Shown here piece after piece: positions 52,607 to 64,000 of a stretch of DNA of 64,000 nt. Both the position numbers and the translations under genes were made by a program. Positions within the stretch are counted from its first letter, which is position 1. Every line of letters starts with the position of its first letter. This stretch comes from Drosophila persimilis (Eukaryota; Arthropoda; Insecta; Diptera; Drosophilidae). Under the pieces are notes generated by a model. It was given only the letters and a program-made list of their open reading frames with translations, did not search any database and was not told the DNA's origin. Location: assembly GCF_003286085.1 (NCBI RefSeq), contig NW_020825636.1:1-64000 (forward strand), written 5' to 3'.

Positions 52607-55600
52607 TTAGCCCCGACTGGCCTGGATAGGGAATCCACCCAGCCCGTGCGCCGCTTGCGCATTCAGCAGCTGCTGTCGCCTGGAGAACGCCAGTCCGGCG
52701 AACCTGTCGAGAGTCCGCATTCTCTCCTGAGAAGCCGTCACATCGGAGAAGGTCCAGTCGCCATCCGTGTACTGCACTCCAAGTCCATGGTCTCGCAAGT
52801 CTGTATAGAGGGGACAAGCACATAGGAAGTGCTGCCAATCCTCGCGTTCTGCGCCGCATAGACATGCTGGCGTGTCGCTAAGGCTTCTTCCATGCAGAAA
52901 TGCATTGAGCGATCCGTGGCCCGTCAGCAGGAACCCAGCGCGCAGCGTGAAGCCAAACCTTCGTTCGCTGTAGACGAAGCCTGCGTTCGGGATGAAGCGG
53001 TGCGTCACCCGTCCTGGGGAGTCACCATCATCCCATCTGCGTTGCCACTCGCACAACAGGTCTTCGTCTAGTCGCGCCATCTTCTGCTTCCAGCTAAGAT
53101 TTGCCAAATCTTCGCTGTACAGCCAATCGCTCTCCTCCAGCGGGTAGTCACGCTTTAGTTTGAAGCTGATTGCCAGGCGTCTGGCAACCAGATCAAACGG
53201 GGGGCTCCAGCTAGTACTTGCAGCGCCATGGTGGACACTGTTCGGCATACCGGTAGGCATCCAATCAGGACGATCCTTTGGCACGCAAGCAGATGCCTCC
53301 TGGCAACCACTTGCGTCGTCGTCACGACAGACCAAACCGAGGCACCAAATAGTGCACAGGGCACTATGAGTCCGGTATATATTGTCTGCTTTGCGCGGGG
53401 ACTGAGTCCCCAGTCGACCCGCAGTACGCGCGACAATGCCCCTACGACTCCGGTCAGCTTATCACGCAAGCCCGTGATGTGCGGGAGAAAACTCAACCGC
53501 TCGCCGACCGTGATGCCTAGGTACCGATACTTGCGCTTATATGGCAGGCTTGCTCCAGCAAACCGTACCACTGGCGGCCGTCTAAGTATGCCTTTGAGCA
53601 GCATGATCGCCGTCTTGCTAGTTGAAACGGCAACACCGACTTCAACTCCCCAGGCGCCTACGATCTACATTAACTCACCTCCTTTTTGTTCGAGCTCTGA
53701 TCGGGCATTCCCTTCGATGAGGAGGAGCAAGTCGTCAGCATACGCGCTGAGCGCACCAAGGGGCTCTAAGCGCTGGAGCAACACGTCCATTAAGATGTTC
53801 CATATAAATGGACCACTTATGGACCCCTGCGGGCAACCTCCTGTCACCGGAACAGTGGCTACTCCATGCCTACTGACGATGCTCGCACTCCGGCCGGAGA
53901 AGAAGCTTCGCCACAAGCTTGCTTCTCGGCATCCCAGCTCAAGGAGGCGGCGTAGTGCAGCATTTCACTCAACGTTGTCGAAGGCTCCCTTGAAATCCAC
54001 GAAGACTCCGAGCACGTATTTCGACCGGCTGGCCGAAACAGTACTCACGACGTGTTTCCAAGCATCCTCCACACAACGTCCTTGGCGAAAGCCAAATTGC
54101 CATCTGCAGCCATCCGGAATGGTGTCCTTCAGACGATTCACCATGATGCCCTCAAGCACTTTGCCCAGCACTGGCAACAGACAGATACCCCGATATGAGG
54201 TAGGATCGGTCCGGTCCTTATCGGGTCCCTTCAGGAGTGGAACCACCCTGGGATGCTTCCATTCCGTTGGGAAATACCCTGTCTCCAGGCAGCGGGAATA
54301 CATCGCTGTCATGTGCTGAGGGATGGCACGCCACAATGCCTTGCAAATGGCACCTCTGATGCCGTCCATGCCGGGAGAGCGTCTGCTCTTCAACCTGGCG
54401 ACGCATGCATCAACCTCGAAAGCTTCGAGGGCCGGTGGAGCCTCGATCGGGATGGCAATGTGTGCATTCGTCTCCGCAACAGGAAAGAAGTTGCGAAGGA
54501 GCACACCCGCACAGTCGCGCCATGTTGCGACCAGCCTACCATCCGTTCGAAGGCATCCAATCTCCGTGCTCTTTTTGCGGCCTCGGCAAATCCTGTAGAC
54601 GTGCCCCCATGGATCATCTCTGTTCTCTCCCACGAAGCGTCGCCAGTTGTCTTCCTTCGATCTCAGGATGAGCTTCTTGTACTGCGCTGAGGAGATCCTC
54701 AACGCGAGCACAAGTTCCTCTGCTGCGTCGGTCTCATGCCGACGAGCGTCCTGGAGCCTTCGCCTCAGTCTCCTGACCTCTCGGCGTTTGGAGTGTAGTT
54801 CGGCAGTCCACCAAACTACTTTTCTCGCGGCTCTCGGTGTGCTGCGTCCCAGCACCCTGTCGCACACACTGTGCACTACAGAGCGCAGTGCAGACACTTG
54901 GTTGTCCAACGGCGATTCGGCGATGTCTTCCGGTAATTCGGGAATCTCCCTTACCACTTCCTCCTCGAACAATCGCCAGCGCGCATTGGAAAGCTTCCAT
55001 GACGGCACAGGAGCAATGGGCTCAACTGTGTCGTTCGGGTCAGTCGTCACCACAACATGGATCATGTTGTGATCGCTGGTGTCCCATTCCTTCACTTCCC
55101 AATCGTATGTGGCCCACATAGTCGCAGCTTGGTTGACGATTGTCACATCGATATCGCTTTGGCCTCTACGGTTATCGAATGTAAACACCCGACTGGCTTC
55201 ATTGAGCACGCCGGCTCTCATCTCGGTTATCCACTCAGACAGCAGCTCACCCCGTGCATAGTTAGCTTGCCCCCGATTGTGTCCGGAGAGCTTGCTAAAC
55301 CACGCTGGGGATACTGCGTTCGCGTCGAGCCCAAAGATGACAGGAGTGCGGCTGCCCAGCAGCAGCACCGCATCTAAGTACCTGAGGTACGGCGCCAAGT
55401 CGGTGTCGAATTGGCAGTACACGGAGCATAGGAAGATTGAGCCGAATCTTCCCGTAACTCTGACGCATACTCCGAAATCCGTGGTAAGGGTCTCCATTGG
55501 CATGCAGATGGCGTCCGGTTCGTCGACGATGATAGCAGCTTTTCCTCGGCGGTCCTGGAAAACTCGCATTCCAGAAGGAAGGCCGGTAATCCGCCCTGCT

Positions 55601-55719
55601 CCATCGACGTACGGCTCCTGGACCAGTGCGAACTGACGGCCAGAGCTGCGCATGATGGCTCCGAGTTCCATCACAGCCGCTCGGCCACGGCCACAATTAG
55701 CTTGGATGAAGCTAAACTT
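52607..55719 (-). pseudogene. R1-C ORF2, broken in several places
   Basis: The endonuclease and RT sequence is that of R1-A, but the start ATG is changed to AAG at 55717-55719. Stops occur at 53965-53967 (TGA in place of tryptophan) and 53665-53667 (TAG), and one G is missing from the run near 53199, shifting the frame. The YADD motif is still present between the two stops. It cannot make a complete ORF2 protein. Confidence 0.9.
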
Positions 55720-57130
55720 TAATGTCTAGCTTGCACCCTCGCCAGTACCGCTCCGTAGATCGGGCACGCCGCTGACAGCATGGAATGTGCTGCAGGGTAC
55801 CCCTTGAAGCGGCAGTTGCGGCAGTCCACGGGGTTGGGACACCGTGCAACGTTGTGGCCGTTCTGTCCACACCGGTGGCACACGTTCTCCTTTAGGCGAC
55901 ATTGCGACACCTTGTGGTCGAAGCCTGCACATCTGTGGCAGGCGTATGTTCTGACCAAGGAGCGGCAGCGGCATCTAAACCACTTGATGTACACGCATTC
56001 GTGCAACGCCTCCTGTGCCTTTGCGTCGACCTCTAGCGTCACGTTGATCGTGGCGCCGTCGGTGACCGACCAGGGTTTACTGCCCAGGTGAACCGACTTT
56101 TTAAACTCCGCGGCAGTCATGGTCTCTTCCAGGTTCTTTGTGAAGAGCTCCTCCATGAACTCTTCCGGTGTTATGGACGTGTCCACGTCATACACCACGA
56201 CCTGAGGCTTGGTCTCCGGCCTCTTCTTGACCTCCAATCCTGCTTCGGTGAACTTGCTGCTGGCCACTACCTTCCTCAGTTCGCTCACTGAAGGGGTGCG
56301 AATAATCGCTCCTCCGCTCTTCAGCTCGCGAACCTCGTGGACGCGGACTCCAAGAGTCGGCACCACGGTCTTCTTTACTCGCTCCACAAGCTCCTTGCTG
56401 GTCTCCTCCGGGTTCTTGCTCTTTATTAGAGCAGACCAGGTATCCCTAGGCTTTGGGATCGGTGCAGCGACGGCGCTCGGTGCGGGCAGGCCTGGGAAGG
56501 CTGTCGCATACGCAGCGGTTGTGACGGCAGTGGTGCCCGTGTGGGCAGCAGCAGCGGGTCTCGGTGGAGGCGGCATCCTTGCCCTCTCCTCCAGGTGCAC
56601 CTTTTCACCAGCCAGGGCCATGACCAACTCGTGTACCGGTTGGTCGCGACGAGGATTTCCATTGAGGCCTCTGGCGGCATCAGCCCCTTAAGGACAGCCT
56701 CGCTCACCGCCATCCTTATCGCAGACATTTCCGCGATGATGGCCGAGTAGCCTGCCGCGACAATGCCAGTTGCCGGGCATGTGGCAGCGGTGGTGGCAGC
56801 GGTGGTGGCAGCGGTGGTGGCAGCGGTGGCGGCAGCGGTGGTGGCAGCGATGGTGGCAGCGGCGGCAGAAGTACTGGCAGCGGTGGTGGCAGCGGCAGCG
56901 GCAGAGGTGCATGGAGCCTGCTCAAAGGGGAGCGATGTTTGCGGCGATCTCTCGGCTGGGATCGGCCGCTCTCCAGCTAGTCCAATCCCAAGCCCGATCT
57001 TCTTGGCTCCCTGTTTGGCGGCTGAGGACTTCGGCCGACCCCGCCTGCGGGCGGGAACGCTCGACGACGAGCTCGCCCCTACACTAGCCAGGCTAGTGTC
57101 GCTGTCGTCGGCCTCCGTCTCTATTTCCAT
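55719..57130 (-). pseudogene. R1-C ORF1 with a 2-nt deletion
   Basis: The ATG at 57130 begins MEIETEADDSDT. The frame holds through the Ala/Thr tract, then shifts near 56632, where R1-A has TCGTCGTA and this copy has TCGTGTA. The downstream part, including the three CCHC knuckles, is open in the other frame to 55719. Copy D has the same deletion. Confidence 0.9.
56781..56905. repeat. Coding minisatellite in R1-C ORF1
   Basis: The GGTGGCAGC-type repeat has a unit pattern different from A, B and D. Confidence 0.8.
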
Positions 57131-57566
57131 TGCCCGGCGAGTTGTGGCTCCCTCTATTGGCGTGACTCAACACTAATCGGCACTTAGTGGAGACTCGAAC
57201 CAAAGTCTCAGCGGAGACACTAACCGAAAAGCTTCGACCTCGAGCCAAAGCTTCGAACCAAAGCTTCGAACTCGAACGTGCTGTCGAACTATTTCGACTT
57301 GTTGTCGAACTATTCTCACTTGTTGACGAACTAAGGTTCCGCACGTGGCTGTTTTAAGCGTTTATTTTGCAAATATTAATTTGCAAATATCTGCTCTGTT
57401 TTTTCACCAAATTAACACGCGATTTCACTGGCGAACAGCGCGTGATCTCGCGGCAATTTTGATATATTTTCCACTTGGAAAAATCACTTTTTACTTTACT
57501 CGAACGACGGTATAGCGGACCGCTTGAAAAACACGTCTGCTTCGAGTGGCAGTCAAAAAGCAACTG

Positions 57567-57580
57567 AGTAGATAGGGACA
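57567..57580. repeat. R1 target repeat between copies C and D
   Basis: 14-bp agtagatagggaca. Confidence 0.92.
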
Positions 57581-58055
57581 GAATGAATCTGATCTCTCAG
57601 CTTTATTTTACGTGGCGGTTCCTCAGGGAGGGATTTCAACCACGGCGTCTAATGTTTATTTGCAGTTTAGCCTCGATTAGTGCGATATATTTACATATAT
57701 CACGCCATCACGCACCACCGCTACATACGCAGGAACCTGGTACAATGCGCCAGTTAGCACCCCTAAAAAGAAGCTATAGCTATGTACATAGCGACTCTTC
57801 TGGTACCAATTGAAAGTATCCTGGTCGGGCATACAATCCCCCTTGGTGAGGGGCTAACACGTCTTCCGATCTATGGGTCTCGGCACCCGGTTGAGAGCGC
57901 AACTCCACGAGGAGCCTAGCGGCTCTCCCCGCGTAACGTTTGGGTATCAATCACAGCCACCACGATACTCCCACTAGGGGGCCGACCTCAATGTGCAGCC
58001 TTGGAACTGCACAACCCGTGGTACCGATCTTAAGGACTCAGCTCGATCCTCCCTT

Positions 58056-61000
58056 TTAGCCCCGACCGGCCTGGATAGGGAATCCACCCAGCCCGTGCGC
58101 CGCTTGCGCATTCAGCAGCTGCTGTCGCCTGGAGAACGCCAGTCCGGCGAACCTGTCGAGAGTCCGCATTCTCTCCTGAGAAGCCGTCACATCGGAGAAG
58201 GTCCAGTCGCCATCCGTGTACTGCACTCCAAGTCCATCGAGGTCTCGCAAGTCTGTATAGAGGGGACAAGCACATAGGAAGTGCTGCCAATCCTCCCGTT
58301 CTGCGCCGCATAGACATGCTGGCGTGTCGCTAAGGCTTCTTCCATGCAGAAATGCATTGAGCGATCCGTGGCCCGTCAGCAGGAACCCAGCGCGCAGCGT
58401 GAAGCCAAACCTTCGTTCGCTGTAGACGAAGCCTGCGTTCGGGATGAAGCGGTGCGTCACCCGTCCTGGGGAGTCACCATCATCCCATCTGCGTTGCCAC
58501 TCGCACAACAGGTCTTCGTCTAGTCGCGCCATCTTCTGCTTCCAGCTAAGATTTGCCAAATCTTCGCCGTACAGCCAATCGCTCTCCTCCAGCGGGTAGT
58601 CACGCTTTAGTTTGAAGCTGATTGCCAGGCGTCTGACAACCAGAGCAAACGGGGGGGCTCCAGCTAGTACTTGCAGCGCCATGGTGGACACTGTTCGGCA
58701 TACCGGTAGGCATCCAATCAGGACGATCCTTTGGCACGCAAGCAGATGCCTCCTGGCAACCACTTGCGTCGTCGTCACGACAGACCAAACCGAGGCACCA
58801 AATAGTGCACAGGGCACTATGAGTCCGGTATATATTGTCTGCTTTGCGCGGGGACTGAGTCCCCAGTCGACCCGCAGTACGCGCGACAATGCCCCTACGA
58901 CTCCGGTCAGCTTATCACGCAAGCCCGTGATGTGCGGGAGAAAACTCAACCGCTCGCCGACCGTGATGCCTAGGTACCGATACTTGCGCTTATATGGCAG
59001 GCTTGCTCCAGCAAACCGTACCACTGGCGGCCGTCTAAGTATGCCTTTGAGCAGCATGATCGCCATCTTGCTAGTTGAAACGGCAACGCCGACTTCAACT
59101 CCCCAAGCGCCTACGATGGACATTAACTCACCTCCTTTTTGTTCGAGCTCTGATCGGGCATTCCCTTCGATGAGGAGGAGCAAGTCGTCAGCATACGCGC
59201 TGAGCGCACCAAGGGGCTCTAAGCGCTGGAGCAACACGTCCATTAAGATGTTCCATATAAATGGACCACTTATGGACCCCTGCGGGCAACCTCTTGTCAC
59301 CGGAACAGTGGCTACTCCGTGCCTACTGACGATGCTCGCACTCCGGCCGGAGAAGAAACTTCGCCACAAGCTTGCTTCTCGGCATCCCAGCTCAAGGAGG
59401 CGGCGTAGTGCAGCATTCCACTCAACGTTGTCGAAGGCTCCCTTGAAATCCACGAAGACTCCGAGCTCGTATTTCGACCGGCTGGCCGAAACAGTACTCA
59501 CGACGTGTTTCCAAGCATCCTCCACACAACGTCCTTGGCGAAAGCCAAATTGCCATCTGCAGCCATCCGGAATGGTGTCCTTCAGACGATTCACCATGAT
59601 GCCCTCAAGCACTTTGCCCAGCACTGGCAACAGACAGATACCCCGATATGAGGTAGGATCGGTCCGGTCCTTATCGGTCCACCCTGGGATGCTTCCATTC
59701 CGTTGGGAAATACCCTGTCTCCAGGCAGCGGGAATACATCGCTGTCATGTGCTGAGGGATGGCACGCCACAATGCCTTGCAAATGGCACCTGTGATGCCG
59801 TCCATGCCGGGAGAACGTCTGCTCTTCAACCTGGCGACGCATGCATCAACCTCGAAAGCTTCGAGGGCCGGTGGAGCCTCGATCGGGATGGCAATGTGTG
59901 CATTCGTCTCCGCAACAGGAAAGAAGTTGCGAAGGAGCACACCCGCACAGTCGCGCCATGTTGCGACCAGCCTACCATCCGTTCGAAGGCATCCAATCTC
60001 CGTGCTCTTTTTGCGGCCTCGGCAAATCCTGTAGACGTGCCCCCATGGATCATCTCTGTTCTCTCCCACGAAGCGTCGCCAGTTGTCTTCCTTCGATCTC
60101 AGGATGAGCTTCTTGTACTGCGCTGAGGAGATCCTCAACGCACAAGTTCCTCTGCTGCGTCGGTCTCATGCCGACGAGCGTCCTGGAGCCTTCGCATCAG
60201 TCTCCTGACCTCTCGGCGTTTGGAGTGTAGTTCGGCAGTCCACCAAACTACTTTTCTCGCGGCTCTCGGTGTGCTGCGTCCCAGCACTCTGTCGCACACA
60301 CTGTGCACTACAGAGCGCAGTGCAGACACTTGGTTGTCCAACGGCGATTCGGCGATGTCTTCCGGTAATTCGGGAATCTCCCTTACCACTTCCTCCTCGA
60401 ACAATCGCCAGCGCGCATTGGAAAGCTTCCATGACGGCACAGGAGCAATGGGCTCAACTGTGTCGTTCGGGTCAGTCGTCACCACAACATGGATCATGTT
60501 GTGATCGCTGGTGTCCCATTCCTTCACTTCCCAATCGTATGTGGCCCACATAGTCGCAGCTTGGTTGACGATTGTCACATCGATATCGCTTTGGCCTCTA
60601 CGGTTATCGAATGTAAACACCCGACTGGCTTCATTGAGCACGCCGGCTCTCATCTCGGTTATCCACTCAGACAGCAGCTCACCCCGTGCATAGTTAGCTT
60701 GCCCCCGATTGTGTCCGGAGAGCTTGCTAAACCACGCTGGGGATACTGCGTTCGCGTCGAGCCCAAAGATGACAGGAGTGCGGCTGCCCAGCAGCAGCAC
60801 CGCATCTAAGTACCTGAGGTACGGCGCCAAGTCGGTGTCGAATTGGCAGTACACGGAGCATAGGAAGATTGAGCCGAATCTTCCCGTAACTCTGACGCAT
60901 ACTCCGAAATCCGTGGTAAGGGTCTCCATTGGCATGCAGATGGCGTCCGGTTCGTCGACGATGATAGCAGCTTTTCCTCGGCGGTCCTGGAAAACTCGCA

Positions 61001-61151
61001 TTTCAGAAGGAAGGCCGGTAATCCGCCCTGCTCCATCGACGTACGGCTCCTGGACCAGTGCGAACTGACGGCCAGAGCTGCGCATGATGGCTCCGAGTTC
61101 CATCACAGCCGCTCGGCCACGGCCACAATTAGCTTGGATGAAGCTAAACAT
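58056..61151 (-). pseudogene. R1-D ORF2 with two small deletions
   Basis: The start ATG at 61151 and the TAATG overlap are intact. A 4-nt deletion near 60141 and a 17-nt deletion near 59677 break the frame into three parts: 61151-60135, 60138-59671 and 59630-58056. Endonuclease motifs (QEPYVDG, GLDANA) are in the first, and RT motifs (FGFRQGRC, AYADD) and the Cys/His motif are in the last. The domains are all present but no continuous protein results. Confidence 0.9.
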
Positions 61152-62550
61152 TAATGTCTAGCTTGCACCCTCGCCAGTACCGCTCCGTAGATCGGGCACG
61201 CCGCTGACAGCATGGAATGTGCTGCAGGGTACCCCTTGAAGCGGCAGTTGCGGCAGTCCACGGGGTTGGGACACCGTGCAACGTTGTGGCCGTTCTGTCC
61301 ACACCGGTGGCACACGTTCTCCTTTAGGCGACATTGCGACACCTTGTGGTCGAAGCCTGCACATCTGTGGCAGGCGTATGTTCTGACCAAGGAGCGGCAG
61401 CGGCATCTAAACCACTTGATGTACACGCATTCGTGCAACGCCTCCTGTGCCTTTGCGTCGACCTCTAGCGTCACGTTGATCGTGGCGCCGTCGGTGACCG
61501 ACCAGGGTTTACTGCCCAGGTGAACCGACTTTTTAAACTCCGCGGCAGTCATGGTCTCTTCCAGGTTCTTTGTGAAGAGCTCCTCCATGAACTCTTCCGG
61601 TGTTATGGACGTGTCCACGTCATACACCACGACCTGAGGCTTGGTCTCCGGCCTCTTCTTGACCTCCAATCCTGCTTCGGTGAACTTGCTGCTGGCCACT
61701 ACCTTCCTCAGTTCGCTCACTGAAGGGGTGCGAATAATCGCTCCTCCGCTCTTCAGCTCGCGAACCTCGTGGACGCGGACTCCAAGAGTCGGCACCACGG
61801 TCTTCTTTACTCGCTCCACAAGCTCCTTGCTGGTCTCCTCCGGGTTCTTGCTCTTTATTAGAGCAGACCAGGTATCCCTAGGCTTTGGGATCGGTGCAGC
61901 GACGGCGCTCGGTGCGGGCAGGCCTGGGAAGGCTGTCGCATACGCAGCGGTTGTGACGGCAGTGGTGCCCGTGTGGGCAGCAGCAGCGGGTCTCGGTGGA
62001 GGCGGCATCCTTGCCCTCTCCTCCAGGTGCACCTTTTCACCAGCCAGGGCCATGACCAACTCGTGTACCGGTTGGTCGCGACGAGGATTTCCATTGAGGC
62101 CTCTGGCGGCATCAGCCCCTTAAGGACAGCCTCGCTCACCGCCATCCATATCGCAGACATTTCCGCGATGATGGCCGAGTAGCCTGCCGCGACAATGCCA
62201 GTTGCCGGGCATGTGGCAGCGGTGGTGGCAGCGGTGGCGGCAGCGGTGGCGGCAGCGGTGGTGGCAGCGATGGTGGCAGCGGCGGCAGAAGTACTGGCAG
62301 CGGTGGTGGCAGCGGCAGCGGCAGAGGTGCATGGAGCCTGCTCAAAGGGGAGCGATGTTGGCGGCGATCTCTCGGCTGGGATCGGCCGCTCTCCAGCTAG
62401 TCCAATCCCAAGCCCGATCTTCTTGGCTCCCTGTTTGGCGGCTGAGGACTTCGGCCGACCCCGCCTGCGGGCGGGAACGCTCGACGACGAGCTCGCCCCT
62501 ACACTAGCCAGGCTAGTGTCGCTGTCGTCGGCCTCCGTCTCTATTTCCAT
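61151..62550 (-). pseudogene. R1-D ORF1 with the same 2-nt deletion as copy C
   Basis: The ATG at 62550 starts MEIETEADDSDT. The frame breaks near 62064 at TCGTGTA, identical to copy C. The CCHC knuckles remain open in the shifted frame, ending at 61151. The frame is also open upstream of the ATG to 62970 by chance. Confidence 0.9.
62213..62325. repeat. Coding minisatellite in R1-D ORF1
   Basis: The GGTGGCAGC-type repeat is one unit shorter than in copy C although the surrounding sequence is nearly identical. Confidence 0.8.
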
Positions 62551-62973
62551 TGCCCGGCGAGTTGTGGCGTGACTCAACACTAATCGGCACTTAGTGGAGA
62601 CTCGAACCAACGTCTCAGCGGAGGCACGAACCGAAAAGCTTCGACCTCGAGCCAAAGCTTCGAACCAAAGCTTCGAACTCGAACGTGCTGTCGAACTATT
62701 TCGACTTGTTGTCGAACTATTCTCACTTGTTGACGAACTAAGGTTCCGCACGTGGCTGTTTTTAGCGTTTATTTTGCAAATATTAATTTGCAAATATCTG
62801 CTCTGTTTTTTCACCAAATTAACACGCGATTTCCCTGGCGAACAGCGCGTGATCTCGCGGCAATTTTGATATATTTTCCACTTGGAAAAATCACTTTTTA
62901 CTTTACTCGAACGACGGTATAGCGGACTGCTTGAAAAACACGTCTGCTTCGAGTGGCAGTCAAAAAGCAACTG

Positions 62974-62987
62974 AGTAGATAGGGACA
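62974..62987. repeat. R1 target repeat between copies D and E
   Basis: 14-bp agtagatagggaca. Confidence 0.92.
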
Positions 62988-64000
62988 GAATGAATCTGAT
63001 CTCTCAGCTTTATTTTACGTGGCGGTTCCTCAGGGAGGGATTTCAACCACGGCGTCTAATGTTTATTTGCAGTTTAGCCTCGATTAGTGCGATATATTTA
63101 CATATATCACGCCATCACGCACCACCGCTACATACGCAGGAACCTGGTACAATGCGCCAGTTAGCACCCCTAAAAAGAAGCTATAGCTATGTACATAGCG
63201 ACTCTTCTGGTACCAATTGAAAGTATCCTGGTCGGGCATACAATCCCCCTTGGTGAGGGGCTAACACGTCTTCCGATCTATGGGTCTCGGCACCCGGTTG
63301 AGAGCGCAACTCCACGAGGAGCCTAGCGGCTCTCCCCGCGTAACGTTTGGGTATCAACCACAGCCACCACGATACTCCCACTAGGGGGCCGACCTCAATG
63401 TGCAGCCTTGGAACTGCACAACCCGTGGTACCGATCTTAAGGACTCAGCTCGATCCTCCCTTTTAGCCCCGACCGGCCTGGATAGGGAATCCACCCAGCC
63501 CGTGCGCCGCTTGCGCATTCAGCAGCTGCTGTCGCCTGGAGAACGCCAGTCCGGCGAACATGTCGAGAGTCCGCATTCTCTCCTGAGAAGCCGTCACATC
63601 GGAGAAGGTCCAGTCGCCATCCGTGTACTGCACTCCAAGTTCATCGAGGTCTCGCAAGTCTGTATAGAGGGGACAAGCACATAGGAAGTGCTGCCAATCC
63701 TCCCGTTCTGCGCCGCATAGACATGCTGGCGTGTCGCTAAGGCTTCTTCCATGCAGAAATGCATTGAGCGATCCGTGGCCCGTCAGCAGGAACCCAGCGC
63801 GCAGCGTGAAGCCAAACCTTCGTTCGCTGTAGACGAAGCCTGCGTTCGGGATGAAGCGGTGCGTCACCCGTCCTGGGGAGTCACCATCATCCCATCTGCG
63901 TTGCCACTCGCACAACAGGTCTTCGTCTAGTCGCGCCATCTTCTGCTTCCAGCTAAGATTTGCCAAATCTTCGCTGTACAGCCAATCGCTCTCCTCCAGC
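62988..64000 (-). mobile_element. R1: R1 copy E, 3' end only (runs off the window)
   Basis: The 3' UTR and the end of ORF2 of another R1-A-lineage copy. The 3' UTR has the same 10-nt deletion (near 63262) as copy D. The array therefore continues to the right. Confidence 0.92.
63463..64000 (-). CDS. R1-E ORF2, C-terminal part
   Basis: The open frame ends at the same stop as R1-A ORF2 and contains the C-terminal Cys/His motif CLCGAEREDWQHFLCACPLY. No lesion is visible in the part inside the window. The endonuclease and RT lie to the right. Confidence 0.85.
   Translation of the reverse strand, partial: LEESDWLYSEDLANLSWKQKMARLDEDLLCEWQRRWDDGDSPGRVTHRFIPNAGFVYSERRFGFTLRAGFLLTGHGSLNAFLHGRSLSDTPACLCGAEREDWQHFLCACPLYTDLRDLDELGVQYTDGDWTFSDVTASQERMRTLDMFAGLAFSRRQQLLNAQAAHGLGGFPIQAGRG

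Larger units (their letters stand above)
52156..57566 (-). mobile_element. R1: R1 copy C, defective
   Basis: Full length apart from small deletions, of the same lineage as R1-A. It lacks about 35 nt in the 3' UTR (near 52320) and has lesions in both ORFs. Its 5' half shares a distinctive 2-nt deletion and other variants with copy D. Confidence 0.93.
57581..62973 (-). mobile_element. R1: R1 copy D, defective
   Basis: Full-length R1 of the R1-A lineage between 14-bp targets. The 5' half matches copy C (shared 2-nt ORF1 deletion). The 3' UTR matches copy E (shared 10-nt deletion near 57855 and substitutions). ORF2 has two private deletions. Confidence 0.93.

Overview
The window is a block of Drosophila-type ribosomal DNA, read mostly on the minus strand and heavily interrupted by transposable elements. 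It is eukaryotic: there are no bacterial operons. The diagnostic signs are an exact 30-nt 2S rRNA next to a 123-nt 5.8S rRNA (a dipteran feature), 28S carrying the R1 and R2 target sites, R1 and R2 retrotransposons at those sites, and AT-rich spacers with a TATATAGG Pol I initiator. The genus is well supported. The species is not resolved from sequence reading alone.

In the rDNA transcription direction (right to left): the window opens inside an upstream unit whose 28S is interrupted at the R1 site by at least four head-to-tail R1 copies (64000 to 47249). One is a clearly different R1 lineage. The 28S 3' segment follows (47248-45991), then an intergenic spacer (45990 to about 38035) split by a complete BEL/Pao LTR element (38359-44778, 5-bp target duplication, near-identical LTRs). 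Two spacer repeats with Pol I promoter-like cores follow (38301 and 38035).

The second unit starts there, but its external transcribed spacer is broken within about 60 nt by three copies of a DINE-1-like repeat, the last two forming a large inverted repeat (34730-37980). Its 18S keeps only the first ~1205 nt (34128-32924) and runs directly into ITS1-like DNA. The 5.8S (32627-32505) and 2S (32476-32447) are whole. ITS2 is split by an env-bearing gypsy-group element (25267-32360). The 28S begins near 24927 and carries two tandem R2 copies (22410-16922), 72 nt of 28S, two tandem R1 copies (16849-6115), and the 28S 3' segment (6114-4857). A spacer with one promoter repeat (4856-3557) ends at a copia-type element on the plus strand (1-3556) that runs off the left edge.

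The genes are almost all element proteins. R1 and R2 are site-specific non-LTR elements that use 28S as their target. The copia, gypsy and BEL elements are LTR elements inserted in spacers. R1-A (6115-11567) has both reading frames open, and the BEL polyprotein is open. The other element copies are broken or incomplete to differing degrees. The second rDNA unit cannot make a complete 18S and is interrupted in ETS, ITS2 and 28S, so it looks like a dead unit unless assembly error is responsible. The most informative signals are the R1 array, where shared lesions show that copies spread by tandem duplication as well as by insertion, the R2 tandem lacking 28S between copies, and the truncated 18S.
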